A stretch of DNA of 38,242 bases, taken from the NCBI GenBank assembly GCA_026705765.1, contig JAPPAB010000128.1, positions 1 through 38,242 of the forward strand, written 5' to 3'. Positions within the stretch are counted from its first letter, which is position 1. Each line of letters starts with the position of its first letter. The notes beneath the pieces were generated by a model. It worked only from the letters and a program-made list of their open reading frames with translations. It made no database searches and was not told the DNA's origin. Both the position numbers and the translations under genes were made by a program. The stretch is from Gemmatimonadota bacterium (GTDB lineage: Bacteria; Latescibacterota; UBA2968). Positions 25,022 to 33,382 of this stretch are shown piece by piece.

Positions 25022-26167
25022 ATGAAGTACGATTTGCTCATCAAGGGCGGGATACTGGTCGATCCGGCGGAAGGTCTCAGCGACGTGCGGGATGTGGCGT
25101 TTGCAGGAGGTCTGGTTGCTGCTGTTGGGGAAGATCTGGATACGGGCGATGCCCGCGAGGTGATTGACGCGGCGGGTTGTGTGGTGACGCCGGGATTGAT
25201 CGATATTCACGTTCATGTGTTTGCCGGTGTCAGCCATTTTGGCATTGAACCCGATCCTACGTGTCTTGCGCGAGGTGCGACGACTGTGGTCGATGCGGGG
25301 TCTGCGGGTGCAGATATTTTTCCGGGGTTCCGGAAGTATGTGATTGATGTGAGCGAGACGCGGATTTTGGCGCAGATGAATATCTCGTCTCAGGGTATGC
25401 TGACTGCCGAGATTGGCGAGTTCGAGATTCCCGAATACGCGGATGTCGATAAGGCCTGTCGCATGATTGAACAGCACCGCGATATTGTTCTCGGGGTGAA
25501 GGTTCGGCTGACGCGGAATAGTATTGTCAGCGAGCGGTCCGGGATGTTGCCTTTGCACAGAGCGAGAGAGGCGGCAGATGCGGCTGGATTGCCGATTATG
25601 GTGCATCCGCAAGATGCGTGGTGCGATTCGATTGACGATATTTTGAAGGTGATGAAGGGTGGAGATATTTTAACGCACTGTTTTCACGACTTTCCGTGCG
25701 GGATTCTCGATGGCGAAGGTCGCATCCGAGATTCGGTTCTGGATGCGATTGAGCGGGGCGTTGTGTTTGATGTGGGACACGGGGCGGGGTCTTTTTCGTG
25801 GGGGATTGTCGAGGCGGCGATGTCACAGGATGTTCTGCCGACTACGATTTCATCAGATCTGCATATTTACAATGTAAATGGTCCTGTTTACGATCTCGCA
25901 TCTGTGGTGACAAAGTTTTTGCACCTGGGTCTGTCGATGGAAGAGGCGATCTCGCGCGTGACGTCTGTGCCTGCTGAGGTGATTGGGATGAAGGGCGAGG
26001 TGGGGACGCTGGCGAAAGGGGCGTTTGGAGATGCTGTGGTGTTTGAGTTGCGGGAAGGGGCGTTTCGGCTTGAGGATTCGCGTGGAGAAGTTCGAATGGG
26101 TCGGCAGAATCTGGTGCCGGTTGCGGTTGTCAAGGGCGGTCGCGTTTATACGTCGCGTGGGAGATAG
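25022..26167 (+). CDS. Amidohydrolase/deacetylase family metallohydrolase (dihydroorotase-like)
   Basis: A 381-aa TIM-barrel metal-dependent hydrolase of the amidohydrolase superfamily. The HxH ligands are H63/H65 in IDIHVHVF. Lys160 in GVKVRL is the likely carbamylated bridge, His195 is in MVHPQD, His219/His222 lie in THCFHD, and Asp279 in SSDLH is the catalytic acid. The strand order and the start (LLIKGGILVDP) match the EF_0837/AHA group of amidohydrolases that cleave N-acyl or cyclic amide bonds. The substrate is unknown. Start ATG 25022 follows a strong AAGGGGGG. It is two bases upstream of the S9 peptidase gene, suggesting coupled expression. Confidence 0.85.
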   Translation: MKYDLLIKGGILVDPAEGLSDVRDVAFAGGLVAAVGEDLDTGDAREVIDAAGCVVTPGLIDIHVHVFAGVSHFGIEPDPTCLARGATTVVDAGSAGADIFPGFRKYVIDVSETRILAQMNISSQGMLTAEIGEFEIPEYADVDKACRMIEQHRDIVLGVKVRLTRNSIVSERSGMLPLHRAREAADAAGLPIMVHPQDAWCDSIDDILKVMKGGDILTHCFHDFPCGILDGEGRIRDSVLDAIERGVVFDVGHGAGSFSWGIVEAAMSQDVLPTTISSDLHIYNVNGPVYDLASVVTKFLHLGLSMEEAISRVTSVPAEVIGMKGEVGTLAKGAFGDAVVFELREGAFRLEDSRGEVRMGRQNLVPVAVVKGGRVYTSRGR

Positions 26168-26169
26168 AT

Positions 26170-28092
26170 ATGTCGCCAATTAAACCTGAGCATACATACG
26201 ATTTGATCGAAGTATCGGCAGTGGAGATAGCGGGGGATGGGTCGGCTGTGGTTTTCGTGCGGCAGGAGATCAACAGGGAGACGATGAAGCGGGAACCGCG
26301 GATCGCGATGCAGTCGCTTGCGGGTGGGGATGCTGTCGATGTGGGAAAAGGAGATACAGCGCCCAGACTTTCGGCTGATGGGAAGACGCTGGCTTTTTTG
26401 CGTTCGGGAGAGGACGATAAAAAGCAGGTTTGGGTGATGCCGGTCGATGGTGGGGATGCGAGGCAGGTGACGGCGCTTCCCGATGGTGTGAAGGATATGG
26501 CGTGGTCTCCCGATGGTTCGGCGTTTGTCGTTGTGTCGCGCGTGGATCCAGATCGCGAGGTAGAAGACGAGGAGAAGGCGCTGAGGACGCAGGTCGCCCG
26601 TCGCGTGCGGTATCGCGATGACGAGGGTGGCTGGCGAGGCGATGCATTTTCGCAGTTGTTTGTGGTGGATGCCGTAACGGGTGAGGCTGAGCAGATTACG
26701 GAGGGGGAAGGCGACCACGGAGCACCGGCGTGGTCACCCGATGGGAGCCGCATTGCTTTTGTGACGGATTGCGTTGAAGGGCGCGATTTTATGCGGGGTT
26801 CAGAGGTCCATGTGATGGACAAGACGAGTGGGAGGTCGCGGTGCTGGTCGCTGGGGTTGAGCCGCGCGGAGTCCGTAGCGTGGTCGCCGGATGGAGAGCG
26901 GCTGGTGGTTGCGGGTTCTCACGACGCGGATGTGTGGGATTCAAGGCAGTCGTGGTTGTTTGTGCTGGAGGAAGACGAATTGCCGGTGTATTTGGAGGGT
27001 GATGTTTATACGGTTGTGCAACCTCTTGCGCCGCGGTGCTGGACGCCGAGGGATGGGATATTGTTTATTGGTGATAGGGCGGGTGAATCTTTTTTGTGTC
27101 GGGTGAATCCCGATGATCCTTCTTTGCAGACCGAAGTTGTGGATGGGGGTGGTCAGGTTTGTACTGGTTTGTCGGTTGACCGTGCGGGTGCGCGGGTGGC
27201 TATGGTGATGACTTCGCCTGTGTGTCCGTGCGATGTGGTGGTGATGGATGTGGGTGCGCGGCGTCAACGCGCATTGACGGCTGTGAATGCCGGGTTTTTG
27301 GAGGCTCATCCCGGTGCGCCTGTGGAGAAGTTGGTGTTCGAGCGGGGTGGGGAGACGATTCAGGCGCGGGTGCTGTTTCCTCAGGATTTCGACGAGGGAG
27401 GGTCCTATCCGCTGGTGCTGGATATTCACGGGGGACCAAATGGGCGATTTTCGGATTCGTACGATGTTACGCATCAGGTTTTGGCGGGCGCGGGCTATAT
27501 TGTGCTGGCTGTGAATCCGAGGGGATCGTCGTCTTATGGTCCGGAGTTTCTGAAGATGGTGCTGGGAGATTGGGGGGGAGAAGATTTTCTGGATTTGATG
27601 GCGGGGGTTGACTTGCTGTGCGAGCGGTCCTATGTGGATGCGGACAGGTTGGGGGTTCACGGCTATAGTTATGGCGGTTTTATGAGTAGCTGGATCGTCG
27701 GTCACGACCATCGGTTCAAGGCGGCGGTGGTCGGTGCTCCGTGTATCAATTTGCACAGTATGTACGGTACGTCGGATATCGGGGTGTCGTTTGGAGAGAA
27801 TCAGTGGCAGGGTTCGGTTCTGGAGAATGTGGAAGCTCTGGTGGAGCGGTCGCCGTTGACGTATGCATCTGAGGTTCAGACGCCGGTGTTGCTGATGCAC
27901 GGAGAGGAGGACTACCGCTGTCCAATCGAGCAGGCCGAGCAGTTTTTTGTCGCGCTGAAGCGCCAGGGTAAGACGGTGGAGTTTGTGCGCTTTCCAAAGT
28001 CGTCTCACGGGTTCAGGAGGAGCGGACATCCGGCGCTGCATGTGGAATATCTCGATAGGATGTTGTCGTGGTTGGAGAGGTACTGTAGTTGA
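26170..28092 (+). CDS. S9 family serine peptidase (acylaminoacyl/prolyl-oligopeptidase type)
   Basis: A 640-aa peptidase. The N-terminal 380 residues form a TolB/WD-like beta-propeller with repeated SPDG turns (WSPDGSAFV, WSPDGSRIAF, WSPDGERLVV). The C-terminal alpha/beta-hydrolase domain carries Ser500 in GYSYGGF, Asp581 in GEEDYRCP and His613 in SSHGF, so the triad is complete. It should cleave short peptides or acyl-peptides, cytosolically since no signal peptide is seen. ATG 26170 is 2 bases after the amidohydrolase stop. The next gene follows by 13 bases. A second gene of this family begins at 38074. Confidence 0.9.
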   Translation: MSPIKPEHTYDLIEVSAVEIAGDGSAVVFVRQEINRETMKREPRIAMQSLAGGDAVDVGKGDTAPRLSADGKTLAFLRSGEDDKKQVWVMPVDGGDARQVTALPDGVKDMAWSPDGSAFVVVSRVDPDREVEDEEKALRTQVARRVRYRDDEGGWRGDAFSQLFVVDAVTGEAEQITEGEGDHGAPAWSPDGSRIAFVTDCVEGRDFMRGSEVHVMDKTSGRSRCWSLGLSRAESVAWSPDGERLVVAGSHDADVWDSRQSWLFVLEEDELPVYLEGDVYTVVQPLAPRCWTPRDGILFIGDRAGESFLCRVNPDDPSLQTEVVDGGGQVCTGLSVDRAGARVAMVMTSPVCPCDVVVMDVGARRQRALTAVNAGFLEAHPGAPVEKLVFERGGETIQARVLFPQDFDEGGSYPLVLDIHGGPNGRFSDSYDVTHQVLAGAGYIVLAVNPRGSSSYGPEFLKMVLGDWGGEDFLDLMAGVDLLCERSYVDADRLGVHGYSYGGFMSSWIVGHDHRFKAAVVGAPCINLHSMYGTSDIGVSFGENQWQGSVLENVEALVERSPLTYASEVQTPVLLMHGEEDYRCPIEQAEQFFVALKRQGKTVEFVRFPKSSHGFRRSGHPALHVEYLDRMLSWLERYCS

Positions 28093-28105
28093 ATGGGAGG
28101 GCGTC

Positions 28106-29476
28106 ATGTTGACCCATAGAGAAGAAAAAAGAGATACTCCGATTGTGGAAGATGTGGATGTGGTCGTTTGTGGCGGGGGGCCGGCTGGTATTGCCGCTGC
28201 GATTGCGTGTGCGCGGCAGGGTGCCAGGACTCGGCTGATTGAGTTGCACGGCAGCCTGGGGGGCGTGTGGACGACGGGTGCGTTGAGTTGGATTATCGAT
28301 TCGGCGGATAAGCCCGGCATTATGGCGGAGATTACGTCTCGGCTCGATGCGCGGGATGCGCGCAGGCTTCGCGCTCCTGAAGGAAAGAACTACGCGTATG
28401 ATGTCGAAGAGATGAAGTTGCTTCTCGACGAGATGTGTGGCGAGGCAGGTGTTGAGATTCGGCTGTTGACGCGCGTGGTTGGCGCAGCGCGGGATAGCGA
28501 GAACAGGCTTTCGGTCGTGATTACGGAGTCCAAAAGTGGACGAGAGGCGTGGCATGCGAAGGTTTTTGTCGATGCGACTGGCGACGGCGATCTGGGGGCG
28601 CTTTGCGGATGTGGGTTTGATGTCGGTCATCCAGAGACCGGGGATGTCCAGCCGATGAGTTTGATGGCGCTGATTACGGGGTTGCAGTTCGATGAGATTG
28701 AACCTTACGTGGGCGGGTCTATGGTAGAGCCGAAGCAGAGGTTGAGCGCGCTGATGGAGGAGATCGGTGTTTCGCCTTCGTATGGTCATCCGACGTTATT
28801 TCGGATCAGGGATAATTTGTTCGCGTTGATGGCGAATCACCAGTACGGCGTGAAATGCGACGATGCCAATGCGATTACAGAGGCGATGATTCGCGCGCGC
28901 CGGGAGATTCATATACAGGTGGTTGCCCTGCGGGCGCACGGCGGTGTGTGGTCGGATATGCGCGTGGTGGCAACGGGCGCGCAGATTGGTGTTCGGGAGG
29001 GGCGGCGGATTCACGGACGGTATGAGGTGACGGGGGAGGATCTTCTGCGGGGTGCGCGGTTCGAGGACGCAGTTTGTCGGGTTACGATGGGGATTGATGT
29101 GCATTCGACTGATCCGAAAAAAACGAAGATTGTGGAGGCGAAGCCACACCGGTCACAGCCCTATGATATCCCTCTCAGGGCGCTGATCGCGCGGGATGTC
29201 GATGGCTTGCTGATGGCGGGGCGTTGCATTAGTGGTGATTTTATAGCGCATTCGAGTTATCGGGTGACTGGCAATGCCGTGGCAATGGGTCAGGCTGCTG
29301 GGGTTTGTGCGGCAAGAGCCGCTCTGTCGAATAGGCTGCCCCATGAGGTTCCGTGGTGTGAGGTGAAAGCGGCTCTGGATGTTATCAATGGGGTGACTGG
29401 TCCGATGGTAAAAAAAACTGGTGAGCGGTATATTAAAGCGGAGCAAGCAGATTGTGGAACAAACTGTTTACATTGA
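28106..29476 (+). CDS. FAD-dependent oxidoreductase (PF12831 family)
   Basis: A 456-aa flavoprotein. The FAD-binding GGGPAG motif is at residues 23-28 in VVVCGGGPAGIAAAIA, and the second FAD element is DATGDGDLGALCG. The C-terminal signature is LLMAGRCISGDFIAHSSYRVTGNAVAMGQAAG, where FAD_oxidored proteins contact the isoalloxazine. The physiological reaction is unknown. ATG 28106 with GGGAGGGC upstream is chosen; the frame is open further left but lies within the S9 peptidase gene. The protein ends with CGTNCLH. The downstream PIN-domain gene starts inside its last codons, an overlap of 23 bases. It is the last gene of the catabolic run 21686-29476. Confidence 0.85.
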   Translation: MLTHREEKRDTPIVEDVDVVVCGGGPAGIAAAIACARQGARTRLIELHGSLGGVWTTGALSWIIDSADKPGIMAEITSRLDARDARRLRAPEGKNYAYDVEEMKLLLDEMCGEAGVEIRLLTRVVGAARDSENRLSVVITESKSGREAWHAKVFVDATGDGDLGALCGCGFDVGHPETGDVQPMSLMALITGLQFDEIEPYVGGSMVEPKQRLSALMEEIGVSPSYGHPTLFRIRDNLFALMANHQYGVKCDDANAITEAMIRARREIHIQVVALRAHGGVWSDMRVVATGAQIGVREGRRIHGRYEVTGEDLLRGARFEDAVCRVTMGIDVHSTDPKKTKIVEAKPHRSQPYDIPLRALIARDVDGLLMAGRCISGDFIAHSSYRVTGNAVAMGQAAGVCAARAALSNRLPHEVPWCEVKAALDVINGVTGPMVKKTGERYIKAEQADCGTNCLH

Positions 29477-29927
29477 GACATCGATATTCAGTTTCTACTA
29501 TGAGCGTCGCACTGATCCAGCAGCGATTGCGATGCGGGACTGGACACGTCAGTGGTGGGATAGGCATCGCCACTATTATCTCATCTCGACCAGCACAGCC
29601 GTTCTGGCTGAATTGGATATCGGTAAACTGCCACACCGAGATGAAGCTTTAAATTTGGCACTTACTTTGCCAGCAATTCCGCCTGGGGATGAGATCGGTG
29701 AGATTGTGGAGGTCTATATTCAGCATCATCTGATGCCACGTAATCCTCTTGGAGATGCTTTACACCTTGCTCTGGCATCGTTTCATAAATTTGATTATCT
29801 TCTCACTTGGAACTGTGAGCATCTTGCCAATGCCAACAAGTTTGGACATATTCGTCGCATCAATGCATTGTTGGGCCTACATGTGCCAATTTTGACAACG
29901 CCTCTGGAACTGATGGGAGGTGAATAG
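29454..29927 (+). CDS. PIN-domain protein, VapC-like toxin
   Basis: A 157-aa PIN-fold protein, a predicted Mg-dependent RNase. The opening VYIETSIFSFYYERRTDP, the tail NPLGDALHLALASFHKFDYLLTWNCEHLANANK, and the final PILTTPLEL match a well-populated group annotated as VapC-family toxins. Glu9 and the Asp in GDALH are likely metal ligands. GTG 29454 is preferred: it begins exactly where homologues begin and has GGAG upstream; an earlier in-frame start lies deep in the oxidoreductase gene. It overlaps that gene by 23 bases and is followed 2 bases later by a small antitoxin-like gene, so the order is toxin first. Confidence 0.8.
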   Translation: MEQTVYIETSIFSFYYERRTDPAAIAMRDWTRQWWDRHRHYYLISTSTAVLAELDIGKLPHRDEALNLALTLPAIPPGDEIGEIVEVYIQHHLMPRNPLGDALHLALASFHKFDYLLTWNCEHLANANKFGHIRRINALLGLHVPILTTPLELMGGE

Positions 29928-29929
29928 TT

Positions 29930-30124
29930 ATGGACGCCTATCAAAAATTGATTGACAGCATACGAGAGAGTCGCAAGAGAATGTCAGAGGAATGCGACCA
30001 TGATCTGCACAGATATTTAGCGTATTTACAGTCTTTCAATGCCACATACTCGAAGCAAATTGAATCATTTCTAAAGTTGCGTGATTCTGCTCCTCCACAA
30101 ATCTCGATATCTTCGTCAGAATAA
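29930..30124 (+). CDS. Putative antitoxin of the PIN pair
   Basis: A 64-aa charged, helical protein with the pattern IDSIRESRKRMSEECDHDL followed by YLAYLQSF. This resembles the short antitoxins that follow this group of PIN toxins (I.xIRExRKxxxEExxHDL). It has no recognisable DNA-binding motif, so autoregulation is not evident. ATG 29930 follows GGAGGTGAATAGTT, and the stop of the toxin gene is only 2 bases upstream, so translation is coupled. The antitoxin assignment rests on pattern resemblance and on its position next to the PIN gene. Confidence 0.65.
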   Translation: MDAYQKLIDSIRESRKRMSEECDHDLHRYLAYLQSFNATYSKQIESFLKLRDSAPPQISISSSE

Positions 30125-30435
30125 GGCGTCTCTTTTAGTTGATCCCCATCGGATGGTTTGTCTGGTGGGGATTCTTTGTAAATCCTGCTGTGTGAAAAAA
30201 GAAGGAGAAAAGATATGGGCGCGAACTATTGACCTCTTGCCGATGTGCGAAAAAATTTTCGGGTCAAGTGGTATAGATGTCCTATTGATCACGCCAAACT
30301 TCGCGCGCTGTCAAGCCGTCAGCCACAAGATTCCGTAAGCAGAGTAGATGCCTGTCTGCTGTTTTCAAAGTAACTTTGGGTGATTACGTCAGTCAGCTTC
30401 ATAATCATACTCAATTTTGTCAGCATTGAGAATAA
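30125..30435. other. 311-base gap without a convincing gene
   Basis: Between the antitoxin-like gene and the nucleotidyltransferase I see the possible terminator at 30142-30178 and otherwise no conserved gene. A frame at 30081-30338 is open for 85 codons but has no ribosome site, overlaps the antitoxin gene and shows no family pattern. The sequence is A/T-richer than the left part of the window and may be decayed DNA or hold the promoter of the next gene. Confidence 0.5.
30142..30178 (+). terminator. Possible terminator after the PIN pair
   Basis: atcccca (30142-30148) pairs with tggggat (30166-30172) around a 17-nt loop, followed by tctttg. The T-stretch is weak. Confidence 0.4.
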
Positions 30436-31215
30436 ATGTCCCGAGTGTCAACAAATTCCCCAAAAGATGCTCTTCATCATGCTATTATCAATCGAGTATC
30501 AGAAGCAACTGTTTCAAAGTTGCATAAGAGAGGTTTGCTTGCCCTGTATCTCGGGGGCACTTTTTTGACTTCTGACCGACTATCTTCCAGCGATATAGAT
30601 CTGCTTGGAATAGTAGCGAAGACGTTTGATTTTTGTGAAGAAGACCATCTCAATAGCTATTTCGATGAGTCTGTTGAACCTGAAGTTGGTATCAAATCTT
30701 GCTTTAGAGGGATTACCATTTCCGAACTCAAAGGAGGCATTCAAAAGGGCAATGCAACATCTTGGATTCCAATCCGCATAATGATAAAACGATTACCATT
30801 CTATATGCATTTATGGGGAATAAAATTCAATTTTACTACTTTTCCCATCAAGCCCTATCCACCAAAAGAGGAAGCAGGCATCCATTTCATTGGCATCAAG
30901 CGCAGTATTAAAAGCATCCGTCGTAAGAATGGAAGGCTCAGGCTCTCCCCACAAGCATTTGCCAAACAGGTGCTGCATCTGGCATTCGTAGAGGCAGAAG
31001 TAGCGTATGGGTTTAAATTCACTCCATCATACGAAGGGCTTATTGATCATCTAAAAGATCGAAAAGATCATTTTGCTCATAGAGCGTTCGAGATCCGCAA
31101 ATCCGAAGCAATTACAACTGAAGATTATCTCGCGTTTTGTGATCAAGCAGAACGGTACGTGTCAAATTTAAAAAAATTAAAAATAAGGAAGTATGATGGC
31201 CGAAAAGATGAATAA
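30436..31215 (+). CDS. Nucleotidyltransferase-fold protein
   Basis: A 259-aa protein of the DNA polymerase-beta nucleotidyltransferase superfamily. The active-site pattern is GGTFLTSDRLSSSDIDLLGI: G40-G41-T42 followed by D53-x-D55, the two metal ligands. The remainder is mixed helix and strand with a basic C terminus (KKLKIRKYDGRKDE). It may transfer a nucleotide to a small molecule, as in the aminoglycoside nucleotidyltransferases, or be an orphan toxin-like enzyme; sequence does not decide. ATG 30436 has only a weak purine stretch upstream. The gene overlaps the downstream methyltransferase start by about 20 bases, so the two are probably coupled. Its base composition differs from the left half of the window. 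Confidence 0.72.
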   Translation: MSRVSTNSPKDALHHAIINRVSEATVSKLHKRGLLALYLGGTFLTSDRLSSSDIDLLGIVAKTFDFCEEDHLNSYFDESVEPEVGIKSCFRGITISELKGGIQKGNATSWIPIRIMIKRLPFYMHLWGIKFNFTTFPIKPYPPKEEAGIHFIGIKRSIKSIRRKNGRLRLSPQAFAKQVLHLAFVEAEVAYGFKFTPSYEGLIDHLKDRKDHFAHRAFEIRKSEAITTEDYLAFCDQAERYVSNLKKLKIRKYDGRKDE

Positions 31216-31948
31216 TCAAAAAAATCAGAAATCTCAAAGTGTTCAGTTCTCAACCCGTGCTGAGGCGTATGATCGCCTGCAGCCAGTTCGGATTGAGATG
31301 TTTGATTTTTATCACAGTCTGGCTATGGATTTTATTCCTTTTGATGACCAGACGGAATTTCGGATGCTCGATTTGGGATGTGGAACGGGTATATTTCTCA
31401 ATTGTGTTTTGATGAAATATCCGAAAGCAACGTGTGTGGCTATCGATTTTTCGGATGAGATGATGAGGTTTGCGGCTCGGAAAATGGGCACGCATTCAGA
31501 TCGCGTAGCGTTTCTTCAGAGAGATCTCAATGAGGGGCTGCCAGAAGGTTTGGGGTCCTTCCAGTTTGTTGCATCGTTTTCGACTATCCATCATCTTACA
31601 GATGAGAATAAGGCTCGCATATTCAGGCAGATTTACGATGTGCTTGAGACGGGAGGCTGGTTCTTTTTGATCGATGCCATGTCCACGCGTTTTGATGACG
31701 ATGTTTATAAGTTGGGGCGAAGGCGGCTCAATCTTCGCCGAGAGGAGAGGTTCGAAGAAGCTGGGATTGATATTGAAGAGGTGAATCGGGTGCGTGAGAT
31801 TATTGAAGAGGTAGATGAAGACAGTCCGGAGAGGGATCGGATCTCTCGTTTTTCTTCTCAGGTTGAATGGCTAAAAGAGGCGGGCTTTCGTTCCGTAGAT
31901 TATATCTGGCATTTCTGGATGGAACACTTTGTCATTTGCCGAAAATAA
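31196..31948 (+). CDS. Class I SAM-dependent methyltransferase
   Basis: A 250-aa methyltransferase. Motif I is MLDLGCGTGIFL, followed by ATCVAIDFSDEMMRFA (acidic SAM-ribose ligand), then FVASFSTIHHLTDENKARIFRQIYDVLETGGWFFLIDAM, which is typical of small-molecule or UbiE-like enzymes. The substrate is unknown. Two ATGs, 31193 and 31196, are in frame; AAGGA at 31185-31189 suits 31196 better. The start overlaps the end of the nucleotidyltransferase gene. The pair could act in sequence on one molecule, but this is only positional. A pair of overlapping hairpins lies just after its stop (31963-31994). Confidence 0.82.
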   Translation: MAEKMNNQKNQKSQSVQFSTRAEAYDRLQPVRIEMFDFYHSLAMDFIPFDDQTEFRMLDLGCGTGIFLNCVLMKYPKATCVAIDFSDEMMRFAARKMGTHSDRVAFLQRDLNEGLPEGLGSFQFVASFSTIHHLTDENKARIFRQIYDVLETGGWFFLIDAMSTRFDDDVYKLGRRRLNLRREERFEEAGIDIEEVNRVREIIEEVDEDSPERDRISRFSSQVEWLKEAGFRSVDYIWHFWMEHFVICRK

Positions 31949-31962
31949 AAACGAGAAAGAGG

Positions 31963-31994
31963 CTGGTATTACATACCAGAAGGAGATGTAATAC
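31963..31994 (+). promoter_or_regulatory. Two mutually exclusive hairpins downstream of the methyltransferase gene
   Basis: Hairpin A is ctggtat (31963-31969) / ataccag (31973-31979) with a 3-nt loop. Hairpin B is gtattacat (31966-31974) / atgtaatac (31986-31994) with an 11-nt loop containing aaggag. They share bases, so only one can form. It could be an attenuator-like switch or simply a palindromic remnant; no T-run follows. Confidence 0.35.
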
Positions 31995-32198
31995 ACCCAT
32001 TCCCAATCCTTTCCTTACTCAGCCCACTCAACCTTTCTCTTATCTTTCGGTCAGGTTCGGCAATCCGCAGGCTCTTACGCCAATCGCGCCGTCCCTCCCA
32101 AAAAACTTATCGCGTGTACCACAGAAACCATCTTGTTGATAGAAGTGTCACAAGATCAGTGAATTTGATGTTGTAAAACGCTATCTATAGGAGCATTT

Positions 32199-32543
32199 AT
32201 GACTATCATACGATACCCGGGAAAAGCATTTGGTCGCAGCAAGTCCGTTGAGCACAATGGCGTCGTCTATACGGTTGTCACCGCACCGGATGTGTCTGCA
32301 GATTTCAAGAGCCAGACCCAGCAGGCACTTGAACAGCTGGATGCGAATCTCGCCGAGGCTGAAACCGATAAGTCTTGTCTTCTTTCTGTCACGATCTATA
32401 TCACGGATATGTCAAAGAAACCCATCCTGAACGCGGTTTGGGACGCCTGGATTGGTGCCGACAATTGGCCCCAGCGCGCCTGTGTGGAGGTCGAGCTGGA
32501 GGGAGATACACTTGTAGAGATGGTCGCGATTGCAGCGAAATAG
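32199..32543 (+). CDS. RidA family protein (YjgF/YER057c/UK114)
   Basis: A 114-aa protein of the RidA superfamily. Family features are the GVVYTVVTAP strand, LLSVTIYITDMSKKPILNAVWDAWI and the closing RACVEVELEGDTLVEMVAIAA, with the conserved Arg of the ligand site in RACVEV. RidA members hydrolyse reactive enamine/imine intermediates or act in pathway-specific subgroups such as RutC. ATG 32199 follows TAGGAGC. The AAC(3)-like gene begins 10 bases after its stop, so both are probably co-transcribed. The exact subgroup cannot be told. Confidence 0.85.
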   Translation: MTIIRYPGKAFGRSKSVEHNGVVYTVVTAPDVSADFKSQTQQALEQLDANLAEAETDKSCLLSVTIYITDMSKKPILNAVWDAWIGADNWPQRACVEVELEGDTLVEMVAIAAK

Positions 32544-32553
32544 GTGACGCATA

Positions 32554-33378
32554 ATGAGTGAAGGCAAGGTTGTTGAAAAGACAAAAACGCCCGCTACGAT
32601 TGATTCGTTGCAGACGGATCTTCGCACGCTTGGCATTAGACCGGGGATGGTCGTGTTGGTGCATTCGTCTTTGAGCGCGATGGGATGGGTGTGCGGAGGT
32701 GCCGTGGCGGTTGTTATTGCGCTCCAAAAAGTTCTGGGTTCTACAGGAACGCTTGTGATGCCCGCGCACTCAACCGGTCTGAGCGAGCCGAGCAAGTGGA
32801 AAAGTCCGCCCGTTCCTGAGTCGTGGTGGCCGGTGATACGCGAGACTATGCCAGCTTACGATCCGGTGCTTACGCCAACTCGCGCTATGGGCATTATTGC
32901 GGAGACATTTCGCAGGGAGAGAGGGGTTTTCCGCAGTTCACATCCGCAGGTCTCGTTTTGTGCATGTGGGCCTCAAGCATCGTATGTCGTGAATAACCAT
33001 TCACTGTCTTTTGGCATGGGCGAGGATTCGCCGCTTGCGAGAATTTACGATTTGCACGGTTTTGTCCTGCTTCTCGGTGTGGGGCATAAAAATAATACGT
33101 CTATGCATCTTGCGGAATATCGGGCGAATTTTTCTACTAAGCGCATTGTTCAGGATAGCGCACCGATTTCTGAGTCGGGTTTAAGGACGTGGACTACCTT
33201 TGAAGAAGTTGAACCAGATAGTTCGGATTTTGATCGCATCGGTGAGGATTTTTTGCGGTCGGACGCGGGGAATGTGGTGCGTCAAGGCAAGGTTGGTCTC
33301 GCGAGTTGCCAACTCATGCCACAACGCGATGTGGTGGATTTCACAGTCGGCTGGCTGGAAGAGAATAGGTCAAAATAA
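32554..33378 (+). CDS. AAC(3)-family N-acetyltransferase (YokD-like)
   Basis: A 274-aa enzyme of the aminoglycoside 3-N-acetyltransferase family (Antibiotic_NAT fold). Recognisable blocks are VVLVHSSLSAMGWVCGG (about 33-49), GTLVMPAHSTGLSEPSKW, PTRAMGIIAETFRR, SSHPQVSF and LLLGVGHKNNTSMHLAEY, which carries the catalytic His region. Family members acetylate an amine using acetyl-CoA; many chromosomal members, such as YokD, have no proven antibiotic substrate, so resistance is not implied. Start ATG 32554 lies 10 bases after the RidA stop. The ANT-like gene starts 4 bases after its own stop. Confidence 0.85.
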   Translation: MSEGKVVEKTKTPATIDSLQTDLRTLGIRPGMVVLVHSSLSAMGWVCGGAVAVVIALQKVLGSTGTLVMPAHSTGLSEPSKWKSPPVPESWWPVIRETMPAYDPVLTPTRAMGIIAETFRRERGVFRSSHPQVSFCACGPQASYVVNNHSLSFGMGEDSPLARIYDLHGFVLLLGVGHKNNTSMHLAEYRANFSTKRIVQDSAPISESGLRTWTTFEEVEPDSSDFDRIGEDFLRSDAGNVVRQGKVGLASCQLMPQRDVVDFTVGWLEENRSK

Positions 33379-33382
33379 ATCT

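Noticed and set aside
26941-28320. 459-codon open frame on the minus strand
   Set aside because: Antisense to the S9 peptidase and FAD oxidoreductase genes; same low-complexity His/Arg/Pro composition and no ribosome site.
30081-30338. 85-codon frame after the PIN pair
   Set aside because: Overlaps the antitoxin-like gene, no ribosome site, and no family pattern.
31867-32139. 90-codon frame after the methyltransferase gene
   Set aside because: Starts inside the methyltransferase gene in another frame, and its sequence has no conserved pattern.
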